A stretch of 64,000 nt of DNA from Pseudomonas luteola NBRC 103146 (GTDB lineage: Bacteria; Pseudomonadota; Gammaproteobacteria; Pseudomonadales; Pseudomonadaceae): NCBI RefSeq assembly GCF_002091675.1, contig NZ_BDAE01000012.1, positions 86,317 to 150,316 of the forward strand, in the 5' to 3' direction. Of the stretch, positions 26,831-35,691 are shown in pieces. The notes under the pieces were generated by a model that had not been told where the DNA came from, searched no databases, and was given only the letters and a program-made list of their open reading frames with translations. The position numbers were made by a program, and so were the translations under genes. Positions within the stretch are counted from its first letter, which is position 1. Each line of letters starts with the position of its first letter.

Positions 26831-27688
26831 ATGGGCGAAGTCGTCCTTGCAGCCAAGATTACACATGTTCCATCCATGTATCTGTCTGAACTGCCCGGAA
26901 AGCACCAGGGTTGCCGCGAGGCAGCCATCGCCGGTCACAAGCTCATCGGTCAGCGCGCCCGCGACCTGGGCGCCGACACGGCCGTCGTGTTCGATGTTCA
27001 CTGGATGGTCAACAGTGGTTACCACATCAATTGCGGGCGGCAGTTCGAAGGGATCTACACCAGTAACGAGCTGCCGCACTTCATCAAGGACATGGCGTAT
27101 CAATATCCGGGCGATCCCGAGCTGGGAGCCCTGATCGATGGGGAAGCCAATGCCGCGGGGATCCGCACCATGGCCCATAACATCCCTAGCCTGGAGCTTG
27201 AATACGGAACACTCGTTCCCATGCGCTACATGCACATGGGCGTACCGGACAGCCAAAAGCTCAAGGTCATTTCCATTGCCGCCTGGTGCGCCTGGCATCG
27301 GCTGGAAGACAGCTTTGCCTTTGGTGCTGCGGTTCGTCGCGCCATTGAAAAAAGCGACCGCAAGGTACTGGTACTGGCATCCGGATCACTCTCCCACCGG
27401 TTCTCGGACGATCGGGTCGCCGAGGCGAATATCCACAAGTGGACCCGCGAATTCGACAGGCAGGTCGACCTGCATGTGGTGGAGTTGTGGCGGCAAGGTC
27501 GCTTCAAAGAGTTCTGCGCCATGCTTCCAGACTACGCCGAGCACTGCTATGGCGAAGGCAAGATGCACGATACCGCCATGTTGCTGGGCCTGTTGGGTGG
27601 CGCTGAGTACGACAAACCCGTCGAAATCGTGACCGAGCCGTTCGGAAGCTCGGGCACCGGCCAGATCAACGCCATCTTTCCTGTTTGA
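26831..27688 (+). CDS. hpaD: 3,4-dihydroxyphenylacetate 2,3-dioxygenase
   Basis: 285 residues, class III (LigB-type) extradiol dioxygenase. The metal and catalytic His/Glu residues lie in AKITHVPSMYLSELPGKHQG, VFDVHWMVNSGYHINC and the C-terminal half. It cleaves homoprotocatechuate in the ring-opening step. CAAGGAG precedes the ATG. There is a 133-base gap after hpaE, which may hold an mRNA processing site, as I see no good promoter there. The length is standard. Confidence 0.95.
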   Translation: MGEVVLAAKITHVPSMYLSELPGKHQGCREAAIAGHKLIGQRARDLGADTAVVFDVHWMVNSGYHINCGRQFEGIYTSNELPHFIKDMAYQYPGDPELGALIDGEANAAGIRTMAHNIPSLELEYGTLVPMRYMHMGVPDSQKLKVISIAAWCAWHRLEDSFAFGAAVRRAIEKSDRKVLVLASGSLSHRFSDDRVAEANIHKWTREFDRQVDLHVVELWRQGRFKEFCAMLPDYAEHCYGEGKMHDTAMLLGLLGGAEYDKPVEIVTEPFGSSGTGQINAIFPV

Positions 27689-27701
27689 CTGGTGTTAGCA
27701 G

Positions 27702-27730
27702 CCTCCAGGGTCCGCACAGGCTCCTGGAGG
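27702..27730 (+). other. RNA hairpin between hpaD and hpaF
   Basis: CCTCCAGG and CCTGGAGG form a perfect 8-bp stem around a 13-base loop in the 67-base gap. There is no T-run, so it is more likely to protect or process the polycistronic message than to terminate it. Confidence 0.5.
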
Positions 27731-27755
27731 ATGCACGTCCGCTGGAGTAAAAACC

Positions 27756-28148
27756 ATGCCTCACTTTATTGCCGAATATTCGGCCAATCTTGAGCACGAC
27801 GCAGACCTGCCGGGTTTGTTTGAAAAAGTCCACGCCTGTCTCGGCAACAGTGGTGTTTTCCCCCTAGGCGGTATTCGTAGCCGCGCGATCCGCATGGATA
27901 CGTTCCGCATGGCTGATGGAAAACATGACTATGCGTTCGTTCATATGACGCTGAAGCTAGGTGCTGGCCGCGACCTGGAGACAAGGCGTCAAGTAGCTGA
28001 TGCATTGTTCGAGGTGATCAAGCATCACTTCGCCGAGCTTCAGAGCAGACGCCTGCTGGCACTGTCGTTCGAGATGACCGAACTCTCGGCCGAACTCAAT
28101 TACAAGCACAACAATATCCATGCCTTTCTGAGCGAGCAGGCCGGTTAG
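27756..28148 (+). CDS. hpaF: 5-carboxymethyl-2-hydroxymuconate delta-isomerase
   Basis: 130 residues, tautomerase-like fold with N-terminal Pro after the initiator Met (MPHFIAEYSANL), the catalytic base of CHMI/4-oxalocrotonate tautomerase relatives. Arg residues in RSRAIRMDTFRMADG are typical of HpaF. It isomerises 5-carboxymethyl-2-hydroxymuconate in the meta pathway. TGGAG precedes the ATG. Normal length. Confidence 0.93.
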   Translation: MPHFIAEYSANLEHDADLPGLFEKVHACLGNSGVFPLGGIRSRAIRMDTFRMADGKHDYAFVHMTLKLGAGRDLETRRQVADALFEVIKHHFAELQSRRLLALSFEMTELSAELNYKHNNIHAFLSEQAG

Positions 28149-28172
28149 GCAGCGTTACGTTTGCGTCCTGAC

Positions 28173-28185
28173 AACAACAATAAAA
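28173..28185 (+). promoter_or_regulatory. A-rich Hfq/Crc motif at the hpaX ribosome-binding site
   Basis: AACAACAATAAAA runs into the AAAAGG Shine-Dalgarno of hpaX. It fits AANAANAA and overlaps the site a ribosome must occupy, so transporter synthesis is a likely Hfq/Crc target. Confidence 0.55.
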
Positions 28186-28195
28186 GGCACCCACC

Positions 28196-29503
28196 ATGGC
28201 ACAGGCAATCGATACGCTTTCGGTTTCGGAAAAAAACGATGCAACTTACCGGTACATCACCTGGCGACTGATGCCACTGCTGCTGGTCTGCTATGTCTTC
28301 GCTCATCTCGATCGCATCAATATCGGCTTCGCCAAGCTGCAAATGAGCAGCGACCTGCACTTCAGCGATACCGTTTATGGATTTGGCGCAGGCCTGTTCT
28401 TTATTACCTATGCCCTGTTTGGCGTACCTAGCAACCTGATGCTGGACCGTGTCGGGCCGCGCCGCTGGATTGCCACGCTGATGGTGGTCTGGGGCATCCT
28501 GTCCACCGGCATGATGTTCATCGAGTCCGCCACCGGCTTTTATACCCTGCGCTTTCTGTTAGGCGTGGCGGAAGCGGGCTTTTTCCCTGGCATCCTGGTT
28601 TATCTCAACCGCTGGTTTCCGGCCCATCGGCGGGCGTCGGTCACTGCACTGTTTGCCATTGCCGTCCCTATGGCAGGGGTCATCGGCGGCCCCCTGTCCG
28701 GCTGGATTCTGGAGCTGTTCAAGGACAGCGGCGGTCTGCGGGGGTGGCAGTGGATGTTCATGCTGGAAGGTCTGCCAGTGGTGTTGCTTGGGTTGGTCGT
28801 CCTCAAGGCCCTGCCGGACAGCTTCGAGAGCGTCAGCTGGCTTGAGCCTACCCAAAAGCGTCAACTCCGTGATGCCCTGGCGGGAGAGGAGCAGCGCAAA
28901 ACGATTACCTCCTTTTCAGGCATTGTTCGCAACGGACAGGTGTGGTTGCTCGTGGCGATTTATTTTGCCGTCATGTTGGCCGTCAATACCCTTGCCTTCT
29001 GGATGCCAGCTCTTATTCACGGCGCTGGCATCGGTCAAGACAGCAACGTTGGCATGCTCAGTGCCATCCCTTATCTGGCAGGCTGCTTCTTCATGATCGC
29101 TGCGGGCCGCTCTTCCGATCGCCACCGTGAACGCCGCTGGCACCTTTGCGTTCCCCTCCTCATGGGTGCGGCCGGTATCGCCATCGCCGGGCTGGCACCT
29201 CAAAACACAACCCTTGTCATGCTGGGCCTGGTCATTGCAGGCATGGGCGCAAGCTCCGCGCTGCCCATGTTCTGGCAGTTGCCCCCGGCGTTTCTATCGT
29301 CAGGCACACAGGCGGCCGGCATTGCCATGATCAGCTCCTTTGGCAGCGTGGCGTCATTCCTCGCTCCCTACTTCATTGGCTGGATGCGCGATACCACCCA
29401 AAGCGCCAGCCTGGCGCTCTATGTTCTGGCGGCGCTCATCGCTGTCGGTGCCTTTTTGGTACTGCGCACCCCTGCCGCCATCGTCAATCCACAAGGAAAC
29501 TAG
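28196..29503 (+). CDS. hpaX: 4-hydroxyphenylacetate permease (MFS)
   Basis: 435 residues, about 12 membrane helices, anion:cation symporter branch of the MFS. The N-terminal [20 protein letters not shown] and [21 protein letters not shown] motifs are typical of HpaX and related permeases. It carries 4-hydroxyphenylacetate across the inner membrane. It starts 47 bases after hpaF, in the middle of the catabolic operon, and its start region carries a strong Hfq/Crc motif. Confidence 0.92.
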   Translation: MAQAIDTLSVSEKNDATYRYITWRLMPLLLVCYVFAHLDRINIGFAKLQMSSDLHFSDTVYGFGAGLFFITYALFGVPSNLMLDRVGPRRWIATLMVVWGILSTGMMFIESATGFYTLRFLLGVAEAGFFPGILVYLNRWFPAHRRASVTALFAIAVPMAGVIGGPLSGWILELFKDSGGLRGWQWMFMLEGLPVVLLGLVVLKALPDSFESVSWLEPTQKRQLRDALAGEEQRKTITSFSGIVRNGQVWLLVAIYFAVMLAVNTLAFWMPALIHGAGIGQDSNVGMLSAIPYLAGCFFMIAAGRSSDRHRERRWHLCVPLLMGAAGIAIAGLAPQNTTLVMLGLVIAGMGASSALPMFWQLPPAFLSSGTQAAGIAMISSFGSVASFLAPYFIGWMRDTTQSASLALYVLAALIAVGAFLVLRTPAAIVNPQGN

Positions 29504-29505
29504 CC

Positions 29506-30309
29506 ATGCTCGACAACGCCTTTATCCGTGCGGCCGCTGAACGTCTTGACCAGGCCGAGCGCTCCCGGGAACAGATCGGTCAACTGTCCCTGGAGCAGCC
29601 AGAGATCACTATTGAAGATGCCTATGCCATCCAGCGCGCCTGGGTCGAAAAAAAGATCGCGGATGGTCGCAAACTGGTTGGCCACAAGATAGGCCTCACC
29701 TCCCGCGCCATGCAGGTGTCATCCAATATCACAGAGCCGGACTATGGCGCTCTGCTCGACGACATGTTTTTCGAAGAAGGAACCGACATTCCCTTCAATC
29801 GATTTATCGTGCCACGCGTGGAAGTCGAGCTGGCCTTCGTTCTAGGCAAGCCACTGAAGGGTCCGAATTGCTCGATTTTCGATGTGCTCGATGCCACCGA
29901 GTATGTCATTCCGGCGCTTGAGATCATCGATGCGCGTATCCAACAGATCGACCCCCATACCAAGGCTACGCGCAAGGTCTTCGACACCATCTCCGACAAT
30001 GCTGCCAATGCCGGCGTCGTCATAGGCGGCAGGCCGATTCGCCCTCACGCTATCGATCTGCGGCGCGTACCGGCCATTCTTTACCGCAACGGGGTGATCG
30101 AAGAATCGGGTGTCTCCGCAGCGGTGCTTAATCACCCGGCCAAGGGCGTTGCCTGGCTGGCCAATAAACTGGCCGCCTATGACGTCACGCTGGAGGCGGG
30201 CCAAATCATCCTGGGCGGCTCATTTACACGACCCGTGCACGCAAGCCCGGGCGATACTTTTCATGTGGATTACGACCAGCTCGGCAGCATCGCCTGCCGC
30301 TTCGTCTAA
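29506..30309 (+). CDS. hpaH: 2-oxo-hept-4-ene-1,7-dioate hydratase
   Basis: 267 residues, fumarylacetoacetate hydrolase superfamily (MhpD-like hydratase). It has [12 protein letters not shown] near residue 64, metal-binding [11 protein letters not shown] near 104 and the C-terminal [21 protein letters not shown]. The start is the ATG at 29506, 2 bases after the hpaX stop, with AAGGAA inside hpaX; a longer frame reading back into hpaX is not real. It hydrates the pathway dienoate to give the aldolase substrate. Confidence 0.94.
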   Translation: MLDNAFIRAAAERLDQAERSREQIGQLSLEQPEITIEDAYAIQRAWVEKKIADGRKLVGHKIGLTSRAMQVSSNITEPDYGALLDDMFFEEGTDIPFNRFIVPRVEVELAFVLGKPLKGPNCSIFDVLDATEYVIPALEIIDARIQQIDPHTKATRKVFDTISDNAANAGVVIGGRPIRPHAIDLRRVPAILYRNGVIEESGVSAAVLNHPAKGVAWLANKLAAYDVTLEAGQIILGGSFTRPVHASPGDTFHVDYDQLGSIACRFV

Positions 30310-30372
30310 GACCGGTTTGGCCTGCGGCAGCGCGCTCATGCCCAGGCCAACCTCCCGCCGTGAGGATTTACC

Positions 30373-31176
30373 ATGCAGCTTCCTATTAACACCTTCAAAC
30401 AGCGCCTCAAAGGCGGTGACCCGCTGATTGGCCTCTGGATTGGCCTCGCCAATGCCTACAGCGCTGAATTGGCCGCCAACGCCGGTTTCGACTGGCTGCT
30501 GCTTGATGGCGAGCATGCGCCCAATGATGTCCGCAGCCTGCTCGCTCAACTACAGGCCGTTGCGCCGTATGCCACCCACCCGATTATACGGCCGCCCATT
30601 GGCGATCCTGTGCTTATCAAACAGCTTCTGGATATTGGTGCCCAGACACTGCTTGTGCCGATGGTCGAATCCGCTGATCAGGCCCGGGAATTGGTAAAGG
30701 CCATGCGCTATCCGCCGGAGGGTATTCGCGGTGTAGGCAGCGCCCTGGCACGCGCCTCACGCTGGAACACGATCCCCGGCTACCTGGATCATGCTGATGA
30801 ACAGATGTGTCTTCTAGTCCAGATCGAGAACCGAACCGGCCTGGATAATCTAGATGCCATTCTGGAGGTCAATGGAGTGGACGGAGTGTTCATCGGTCCT
30901 GCTGACCTGTCTGCCGCACTGGGGCATCGTGGCAATCCAGGCCACCCAGACGTTCAAGCCATAATTGAAGAGGCGATTGTTCGTATTGCTAAAGCCGGCA
31001 AGGCGGCAGGTATTCTTTCAGCCGATCAGACGCTCGCCCAGCGTTATATCGAGCTGGGCGCAGTCTTTGTAGCGGTGGGGGTCGACACAACGGTGCTGAT
31101 GAAAGGCCTTCAAACGCTGCTAGGCCATTTCAAGCACAACACTCCAAAGCCCACACATGGTGGCGGGGTCTATTAA
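30373..31176 (+). CDS. hpaI: 4-hydroxy-2-oxoheptanedioate aldolase
   Basis: 267 residues, class II HpcH/HpaI aldolase. [13 protein letters not shown] near residue 42 contains the catalytic His, [10 protein letters not shown] and [14 protein letters not shown] the metal ligands and the substrate-binding Asp. It splits 4-hydroxy-2-oxoheptanedioate into pyruvate and succinic semialdehyde, the last step. TGAGGA precedes the ATG. A hairpin terminator follows the gene. Confidence 0.95.
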   Translation: MQLPINTFKQRLKGGDPLIGLWIGLANAYSAELAANAGFDWLLLDGEHAPNDVRSLLAQLQAVAPYATHPIIRPPIGDPVLIKQLLDIGAQTLLVPMVESADQARELVKAMRYPPEGIRGVGSALARASRWNTIPGYLDHADEQMCLLVQIENRTGLDNLDAILEVNGVDGVFIGPADLSAALGHRGNPGHPDVQAIIEEAIVRIAKAGKAAGILSADQTLAQRYIELGAVFVAVGVDTTVLMKGLQTLLGHFKHNTPKPTHGGGVY

Positions 31177-31205
31177 GGTATGAGGCACCGAGCCTGAACT
31201 GAACC

Positions 31206-31225
31206 AGCGGCCCTTGGGCCGCTTT
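31206..31225. terminator. Terminator between hpaI and hpaR
   Basis: AGCGGCCC and GGGCCGCT form a perfect 8-bp stem with a 2-base loop, followed by TT. It lies between convergent genes. Confidence 0.75.
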
Positions 31226-31239
31226 ACCTGCCCAGCTGA

Positions 31240-31716
31240 TCAGCTGTCATCCCGATCGGGATAGACAAGGCGCTCTTCGTCGTCATCCTCCGAGCCAGGC
31301 CGCACCTGTTTGAGTTCTTCCAGCAAGGCGATTAGCGTCTTGAGCTTTTCCTCACCAAATTGCTCCTGGATGCGCTGGTAGTTGGTCTCCATACCCGTGG
31401 CCATGGATTCGAAGCACGCCCGGCCACGATCCGTCAGGCTCACGTAAACACGCCGCTGATCCTTGGGTGTTTTCCAGCGCTGCACGTACCCGTCACGCTC
31501 CATGCGAGACAATACACCGGTCATGCTGGGCTTGAGAATGCAGGCCTGCTTTGCCAGCTGATGGCTCTCCATTTCACCCCGCTGCCAGAGTATCCGAATG
31601 ATGCGCCATTGCTGTTCGGTAAGGCCGTGCTCATTCAACAACGGACGGAAAAACCCCATGGCCGCTTCGCGGGCCTGCAACAAGGTAAGCGTAAGAGAAG
31701 GACGCGGTTTCAGCAT
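31240..31716 (-). CDS. hpaR: MarR-family repressor of homoprotocatechuate degradation
   Basis: 158 residues. Winged-helix core (LTEQQWRIIRILWQRGEMES, LKPSMTGVLSRMERDGYVQR, DQRRVYVSLTDRG) and the N-terminal segment EAAMGFFRPLLNEHGL are those of HpaR. In enterobacteria HpaR represses the meta operon and is released by pathway aromatic acids. Here it is encoded convergently to the end of the operon. A copy of the TTAACATATTAA operator lies 117 bases upstream of its start, so it is probably autoregulated. Confidence 0.93.
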   Translation of the reverse strand: MLKPRPSLTLTLLQAREAAMGFFRPLLNEHGLTEQQWRIIRILWQRGEMESHQLAKQACILKPSMTGVLSRMERDGYVQRWKTPKDQRRVYVSLTDRGRACFESMATGMETNYQRIQEQFGEEKLKTLIALLEELKQVRPGSEDDDEERLVYPDRDDS

Positions 31717-32073
31717 GACAATTAGTCACCAGGAGCCATGAAAGATATCGTTGCACGGGCCGGACGCCAGCCCAATGAATAGATTGGCAGATATACCGCC
31801 ATTTACCAACGGAGCGGGACCATCGCATATAATTAACATATTAATCAACCATTCTGAATTCATCTTCGTCCCTCACCCCATTCAAATCGATTGGTGCGTT
31901 CACGGCAGCGCAAGCCGCCTTGCCTCATCACACCGGGTGATGCCTTGCGGGTGGCAGAGAAGATCAAACCCTGCGGCAGCGACATGCAAGCTCTCTTGAT
32001 TGACGACTCCTAAGCTCTGGACATGAAGCCTCACCGCTTGCCTTAGAGCCTTGAGAATAGCCAGGAATCCCTT
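31717..32073. other. Divergent control region hpaR / aldehyde dehydrogenase
   Basis: 357 bases without a gene. It holds the promoters of two divergent genes and the TATAAT plus operator element at 31828-31844. I see no other structure. Confidence 0.6.
31828..31844 (+). promoter_or_regulatory. -10 element overlapped by HpaR-like operator
   Basis: TATAAT (31828-31833) is a perfect -10 box toward the aldehyde dehydrogenase gene, without a good -35, which suggests an activator. TTAACATATTAA (31833-31844) is identical to the operator in the hpaG1 promoter and would cover the start point. HpaR is the probable ligand. Confidence 0.6.
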
Positions 32074-33576
32074 ATGTCTAATGCCGAACTCATTACGCCC
32101 CTCGAGACTGTTAAACGTTTTCTGTCGCTTACGCATTCCAGCTTCGTGGATGGCCAGCCCAGCACCGCTTCTCGCGGCGATGTCATTGCGGTAAACGATC
32201 CCGCTTCGGCCCAGGCCATTTCACAGGTAAGGCTGGCCGAGCGGGAGGAAGTAGACCGTATCGTCGAGTCCGCCCGCGCTGCGTTTGTCGCGGGCAGCTG
32301 GAGCAGGGCTCGACCGGCTGATCGTGAGCGCACCCTCCTGCGCTTTGCTGATCTCGTCGAAGCCCACGGCGAGGAACTGGCGCAACTGGAAACGCTGGAA
32401 CAAGGTAAATCGATCCATATTGCCCGCGCGATTGAAGTCGGCGGCGCAGTTGAATACATGCGTTACATGGCCGGGTGGGCCACCAAGCTCGAAGGGCAGA
32501 CGCTCGACGTCTCGATACCTGTTCCAACCGGCGCCCGTTACAATGCCTATACGCGCCGTGAGGCAGTTGGCGTAGTGGCAGGCATCGTCCCCTGGAATTT
32601 CCCGCTCATGATCGCCCTGTGGAAGATCATGCCGGCTCTGGCCTGTGGCTGCTCCATCATCATCAAGCCCTCGGAAGAAACGCCTCTTACCGTGCTGCGG
32701 GTAGCCGAGCTGGCCATAGAGGCCGGCGTTCCGCCCGGTGTATTCAACGTACTGATCGGCCGCGGCTCGGTAGCAGGTGCCGCACTGGTGGCGCACCCCA
32801 ACGTCAGCAAGGTGTCCTTTACCGGCTCTACGGCCATCGGCAAGCAGATCGGGACTGCCGCCCTGCAAAACATGACACGATTCTCCCTGGAGCTCGGTGG
32901 CAAGAACCCTATGGTGCTGCTACAAGACGCCGACCTTGAAAAAGCAGTTGCAGGCGCGCTCATGGGCGGCCTACTCAATCAGGGTCAGGTATGCGCCGCC
33001 GCTTCGCGCATCTACGTGCCGCATGCGCTAAAAGCGGACTATGTCGAAGCGCTTAGCGCCGCGGTAAACGGCATGAAGATCGGGCCGGGGCTGGACCCAA
33101 CCACACAAATCAACCCGGTCGTTTCACGCCGGCACCAGGGCAGTGTTCTTCAGCATCTAGAGCTGGCACGCCAGCAAGGAGCTACTGTCACGACGGGAGG
33201 CAATGCACCCGACCTGCCCGGCTATTACGTCCAGCCTACTGTGTTGGCCAACGTTGAACACCATATGGCGGCGGCGCGCGAGGAGATTTTCGGACCGGTA
33301 TTGTCCGTTATCGCTTACGACTCACTGGATGAAGCCATCCATATGGTCAACGACAGCCAATACGGTCTCACGGCCAGTCTCTGGACCAATGATCTGACCC
33401 GTGCCATGGACCTCATTCCCCGCATCGAGGCGGGCACGGTCTGGGTCAACAGCCACGTACCGGTCGACCCGAACCTGCCTTTTGGGGGCTACAAGCAATC
33501 CGGTATTGGGCGGGAGTTCGGCCGCGGCGCTGTCGAAGCCTTTACCGAACTCAAATCCGTGTGTATTGCCTACTGA
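32074..33576 (+). CDS. feaB: Phenylacetaldehyde / 4-hydroxyphenylacetaldehyde dehydrogenase
   Basis: 500 residues, NAD-dependent aldehyde dehydrogenase with Glu in FSLELGGKNP and the nucleophilic Cys in LNQGQVCAAASRIY. The length and sequence are close to FeaB/PadA, which oxidise (hydroxy)phenylacetaldehyde to the acid. It lies between hpaR and a FeaR-like regulator, so it probably turns the aldehyde from tyramine oxidation into 4-hydroxyphenylacetate, the HpaB substrate. Its control region carries an HpaR-type operator. General ALDH function is certain; the aldehyde is inferred from family and neighbours. Confidence 0.88.
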   Translation: MSNAELITPLETVKRFLSLTHSSFVDGQPSTASRGDVIAVNDPASAQAISQVRLAEREEVDRIVESARAAFVAGSWSRARPADRERTLLRFADLVEAHGEELAQLETLEQGKSIHIARAIEVGGAVEYMRYMAGWATKLEGQTLDVSIPVPTGARYNAYTRREAVGVVAGIVPWNFPLMIALWKIMPALACGCSIIIKPSEETPLTVLRVAELAIEAGVPPGVFNVLIGRGSVAGAALVAHPNVSKVSFTGSTAIGKQIGTAALQNMTRFSLELGGKNPMVLLQDADLEKAVAGALMGGLLNQGQVCAAASRIYVPHALKADYVEALSAAVNGMKIGPGLDPTTQINPVVSRRHQGSVLQHLELARQQGATVTTGGNAPDLPGYYVQPTVLANVEHHMAAAREEIFGPVLSVIAYDSLDEAIHMVNDSQYGLTASLWTNDLTRAMDLIPRIEAGTVWVNSHVPVDPNLPFGGYKQSGIGREFGRGAVEAFTELKSVCIAY

Positions 33577-33589
33577 GCCTGATGAACGC

Positions 33590-33609
33590 GGCCTGAGCAT
33601 GCTCAGGCC
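33590..33609. terminator. Gene-end palindrome between convergent feaB and feaR-like genes
   Basis: A perfect 20-base palindrome, arms GGCCTGAGCA/TGCTCAGGCC, begins 14 bases after the feaB stop and overlaps the last codons of the convergent gene. There is no T-run, so termination would be weak or Rho-assisted. Confidence 0.5.
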
Positions 33610-34544
33610 GTCATCGACTGGCTACGGTAGTCCCGCGGGGACCTTTCGAAGTGCTTCTTGAACGTCCGGCTGAAGTGAGCCGAGTCGGTAAAACCCCATT
33701 TGAAAGCAATGTCTGTGATCGACTCGTTGACCAGACGCTGATCGAGCAGATCGGCAGCGCTGCGTGCAAGTCGGGCACGCTGGATATAACGGCAGACGCT
33801 ATCGCCCTCTTCTTCGAATAGCCGATACAGCTGGCGGATGGAAATGCCTAGCTGCGCCGCCAGTTTGGCAGGGCTCAAGGACGCATCGGCCAGCTGGTCG
33901 TGGATCAGCTGTTCTACTCCGCTTCGCAGTACGCCGCCCTTGGCCTGGAGCTCAACGGCCATTGTGGGCGCACTGGCTGTCAAGGCGGGTTTCAACAGGC
34001 TGATCAGCGAATCCTGGAGCGCCTCCCCTTCATCATCCTGCCATTCCTGTGCCGGCATACCCTCGGCCAGCTGGGTACAGATCAGCCGAAGCAACCGGCC
34101 GCTGGCACTGCCTGAATTAAGCTTGCCAAAAATATGCTGTTGATCGGCCAGATGCCTGGACACTGCCTCGCGGGGAAGATGAATCGAGCAATGCTCCATC
34201 AAACCAAGCGGAGTGATTTCGCAGGCGCCTGCAGAATCAACCAGCGCCATCTCACCGGGCACCAGATCGATGGTATGCCCATGCTGCGTGATCTGTGCTC
34301 GCCCGGATCGCTGCATGACCAGAAAGCAGTATCGATCACCATCTTGATCATGCCCTCGTTTGCGAGCCAGACAGGCCGCGTTGGTCTTGACCATGGCCAG
34401 TTCAAGTCCGGCTATACGCCGCTGGGTAAGCTCGCCGATAAACAGCGAACCGGTCAACGAGGGCTGCGCGGTAAACCGGCGGCCACAAAAAGCGCGAATC
34501 GTTTCTAGCCAGATCGAAAACGCATCGAGACGTTGGACTTGCAT
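33603..34544 (-). CDS. feaR: AraC-family regulator (FeaR-like)
   Basis: 313 residues. The N-terminal AraC-binding-like domain (SGRAQITQHGHTIDLVPGEMALVDS) is followed by a double helix-turn-helix (LSPAKLAAQLGISIRQLYRLF; ITDIAFKWGFTDSAHFSRTFKKHF). Both match FeaR, the activator of tyramine/phenethylamine oxidation genes in E. coli. AGGTGA precedes the ATG. It is encoded convergently to the aldehyde dehydrogenase and probably activates it. A TTAACATGTTAT element lies 47 bases upstream of its start. Confidence 0.85.
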   Translation of the reverse strand: MQVQRLDAFSIWLETIRAFCGRRFTAQPSLTGSLFIGELTQRRIAGLELAMVKTNAACLARKRGHDQDGDRYCFLVMQRSGRAQITQHGHTIDLVPGEMALVDSAGACEITPLGLMEHCSIHLPREAVSRHLADQQHIFGKLNSGSASGRLLRLICTQLAEGMPAQEWQDDEGEALQDSLISLLKPALTASAPTMAVELQAKGGVLRSGVEQLIHDQLADASLSPAKLAAQLGISIRQLYRLFEEEGDSVCRYIQRARLARSAADLLDQRLVNESITDIAFKWGFTDSAHFSRTFKKHFERSPRDYRSQSMTA

Positions 34545-34914
34545 GGCATTTCACCTCGGCTGTCATTCAGCCTGTTGTTCTTGTAGATAGTTAACATGTT
34601 ATCAATTTACTACGAAACTACAGAGGTGCAAGCCCTGATTCCATATGAGCTGATGACCGACCTCTCATTTCACTATGCCATGTTCCCTGCCACTGCGGCA
34701 GTTTGCGCCCGCCAAAAAAGACTAAATGGCGATAACCCGTTAAACTACGCCTTTTTTTGTTTGGATTTTGAAAGTCGAGGGGTGATTTCGAAGGCGAGGT
34801 ACTACTCACGCCAATGAGCACACGCTGCCCCGAGGCCGTCCTCAATCCGCTGCAATACCTCGTCGCATTGCAAAGCGGCGACTGTTTTAGCTTGTACTGA
34901 AAGGAAGTAATACC
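34545..34914. other. Intergenic region upstream of feaR-like gene
   Basis: About 370 bases without a convincing gene; a 73-codon frame at 34596-34817 lacks a ribosome-binding site. It contains the operator-like element at 34591-34602 and, read toward feaR, the motif AAGAACAA (34575-34582), a possible Hfq/Crc site. Confidence 0.5.
34591..34602. promoter_or_regulatory. HpaR-like operator upstream of feaR-like gene
   Basis: TTAACATGTTAT, with the perfect 10-base palindrome TAACATGTTA, matches 10 of 12 positions of the operator at hpaG1 and hpaR. It lies in the presumed promoter of the FeaR-like gene. Confidence 0.5.
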
Positions 34915-35232
34915 ATGGTAATGCACTACTCCACCGGCACAGATCAAGTTGCTTGCGGCCGCAGCAGTCCTAATGCCTCCACCCAGCCTGATCAGGTTAC
35001 CTGCAAGACATGCCTGCGCTCGGCGGCTTATGCAGCGGCAACAGTAACCGACACTCAGGCTCAGGAGATTGTTGCTCCCGTACCGGCTGCCAAGGCACAG
35101 CCTGTTGAGCAGTCCGTAACCTACCGTACCCGTAGCGTTGCGTTTGCCGAGTGGCAAAACAAGCTGGCCGATGGCAGCCGCCTGCCTCGCGGTCGGCATT
35201 TCAAGGGGCCACAAAAGAAAGCCGCGTTCTAA
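34915..35232 (+). CDS. Small Cys-containing hypothetical protein
   Basis: 105 residues with AAAGGAAG before the ATG. His4, Cys14 and the pair Cys30-x2-Cys33 (VTCKTCLRSA) could bind a metal in a zinc-ribbon-like N-terminus. The middle is Ala/Val/Pro-rich and the C-terminus basic (RLPRGRHFKGPQKKAAF). Likely a soluble protein. No family recognised; no functional link to its neighbours is visible. Confidence 0.65.
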   Translation: MVMHYSTGTDQVACGRSSPNASTQPDQVTCKTCLRSAAYAAATVTDTQAQEIVAPVPAAKAQPVEQSVTYRTRSVAFAEWQNKLADGSRLPRGRHFKGPQKKAAF

Positions 35233-35374
35233 TACGTTGCAGGGTGCCAGCGTAAGGCATGACCTTGCCCTGGCGCCTGTATCAGGTGGCCGATCCTGGA
35301 TAACTACTGCCGCCGATAGGCCAAGCCTGCCTGGGTCGTTACACTTGCCGTCCTATCCGTTACGAACAGAACAC

Positions 35375-35683
35375 ATGACCCATCGCCTCTTCACTGGTTT
35401 TATGCTCATGGCAGTCCTGCTACTAAGTGGATGCCAGAGCCGCTCGCTGACACCCGTTGAAACCACCTTGCAGGCGCGTCCCCTCCCGCTTGACCAGGTC
35501 AGCCGCCAGTCGGAATGCCGCTCCCTTGCCGAGCTCTACTCCAGTTGCTACGTCGCCCTGGCAACCTGGACATACGCCAAGACCGAGCAGAAGGCCACCC
35601 CGGAGGAACTCGAAGCGGCCATGCACGCTGCCAAAGCCCGCGCATTGAAACTAAACTGCCCGACGTTCTGGGAAGAAGACTGA
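35375..35683 (+). CDS. Small lipoprotein
   Basis: 102 residues. The N-terminus MTHRLFTGFMLMAVLLLSGCQS is a lipoprotein signal with lipobox LSGC (Cys20). The mature part has three more cysteines (SECRSL, SSCYVAL, LNCPTF), suggesting disulfides in the periplasm. I choose the ATG at 35375 because the signal begins there; the longer frame upstream is not coding. Function unknown. It converges on the persulfide dioxygenase gene, with 8 bases between the two. Confidence 0.75.
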   Translation: MTHRLFTGFMLMAVLLLSGCQSRSLTPVETTLQARPLPLDQVSRQSECRSLAELYSSCYVALATWTYAKTEQKATPEELEAAMHAAKARALKLNCPTFWEED

Positions 35684-35691
35684 CGCCCTGC

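Noticed and set aside
29146..29505. Long N-terminal extension of hpaH
   Set aside because: It is an out-of-frame reading of hpaX; the ATG at 29506 gives the standard HpaH length.
34596..34817. 73-codon frame upstream of the Cys-containing hypothetical
   Set aside because: No ribosome-binding site and overlaps the feaR control region; probably chance.
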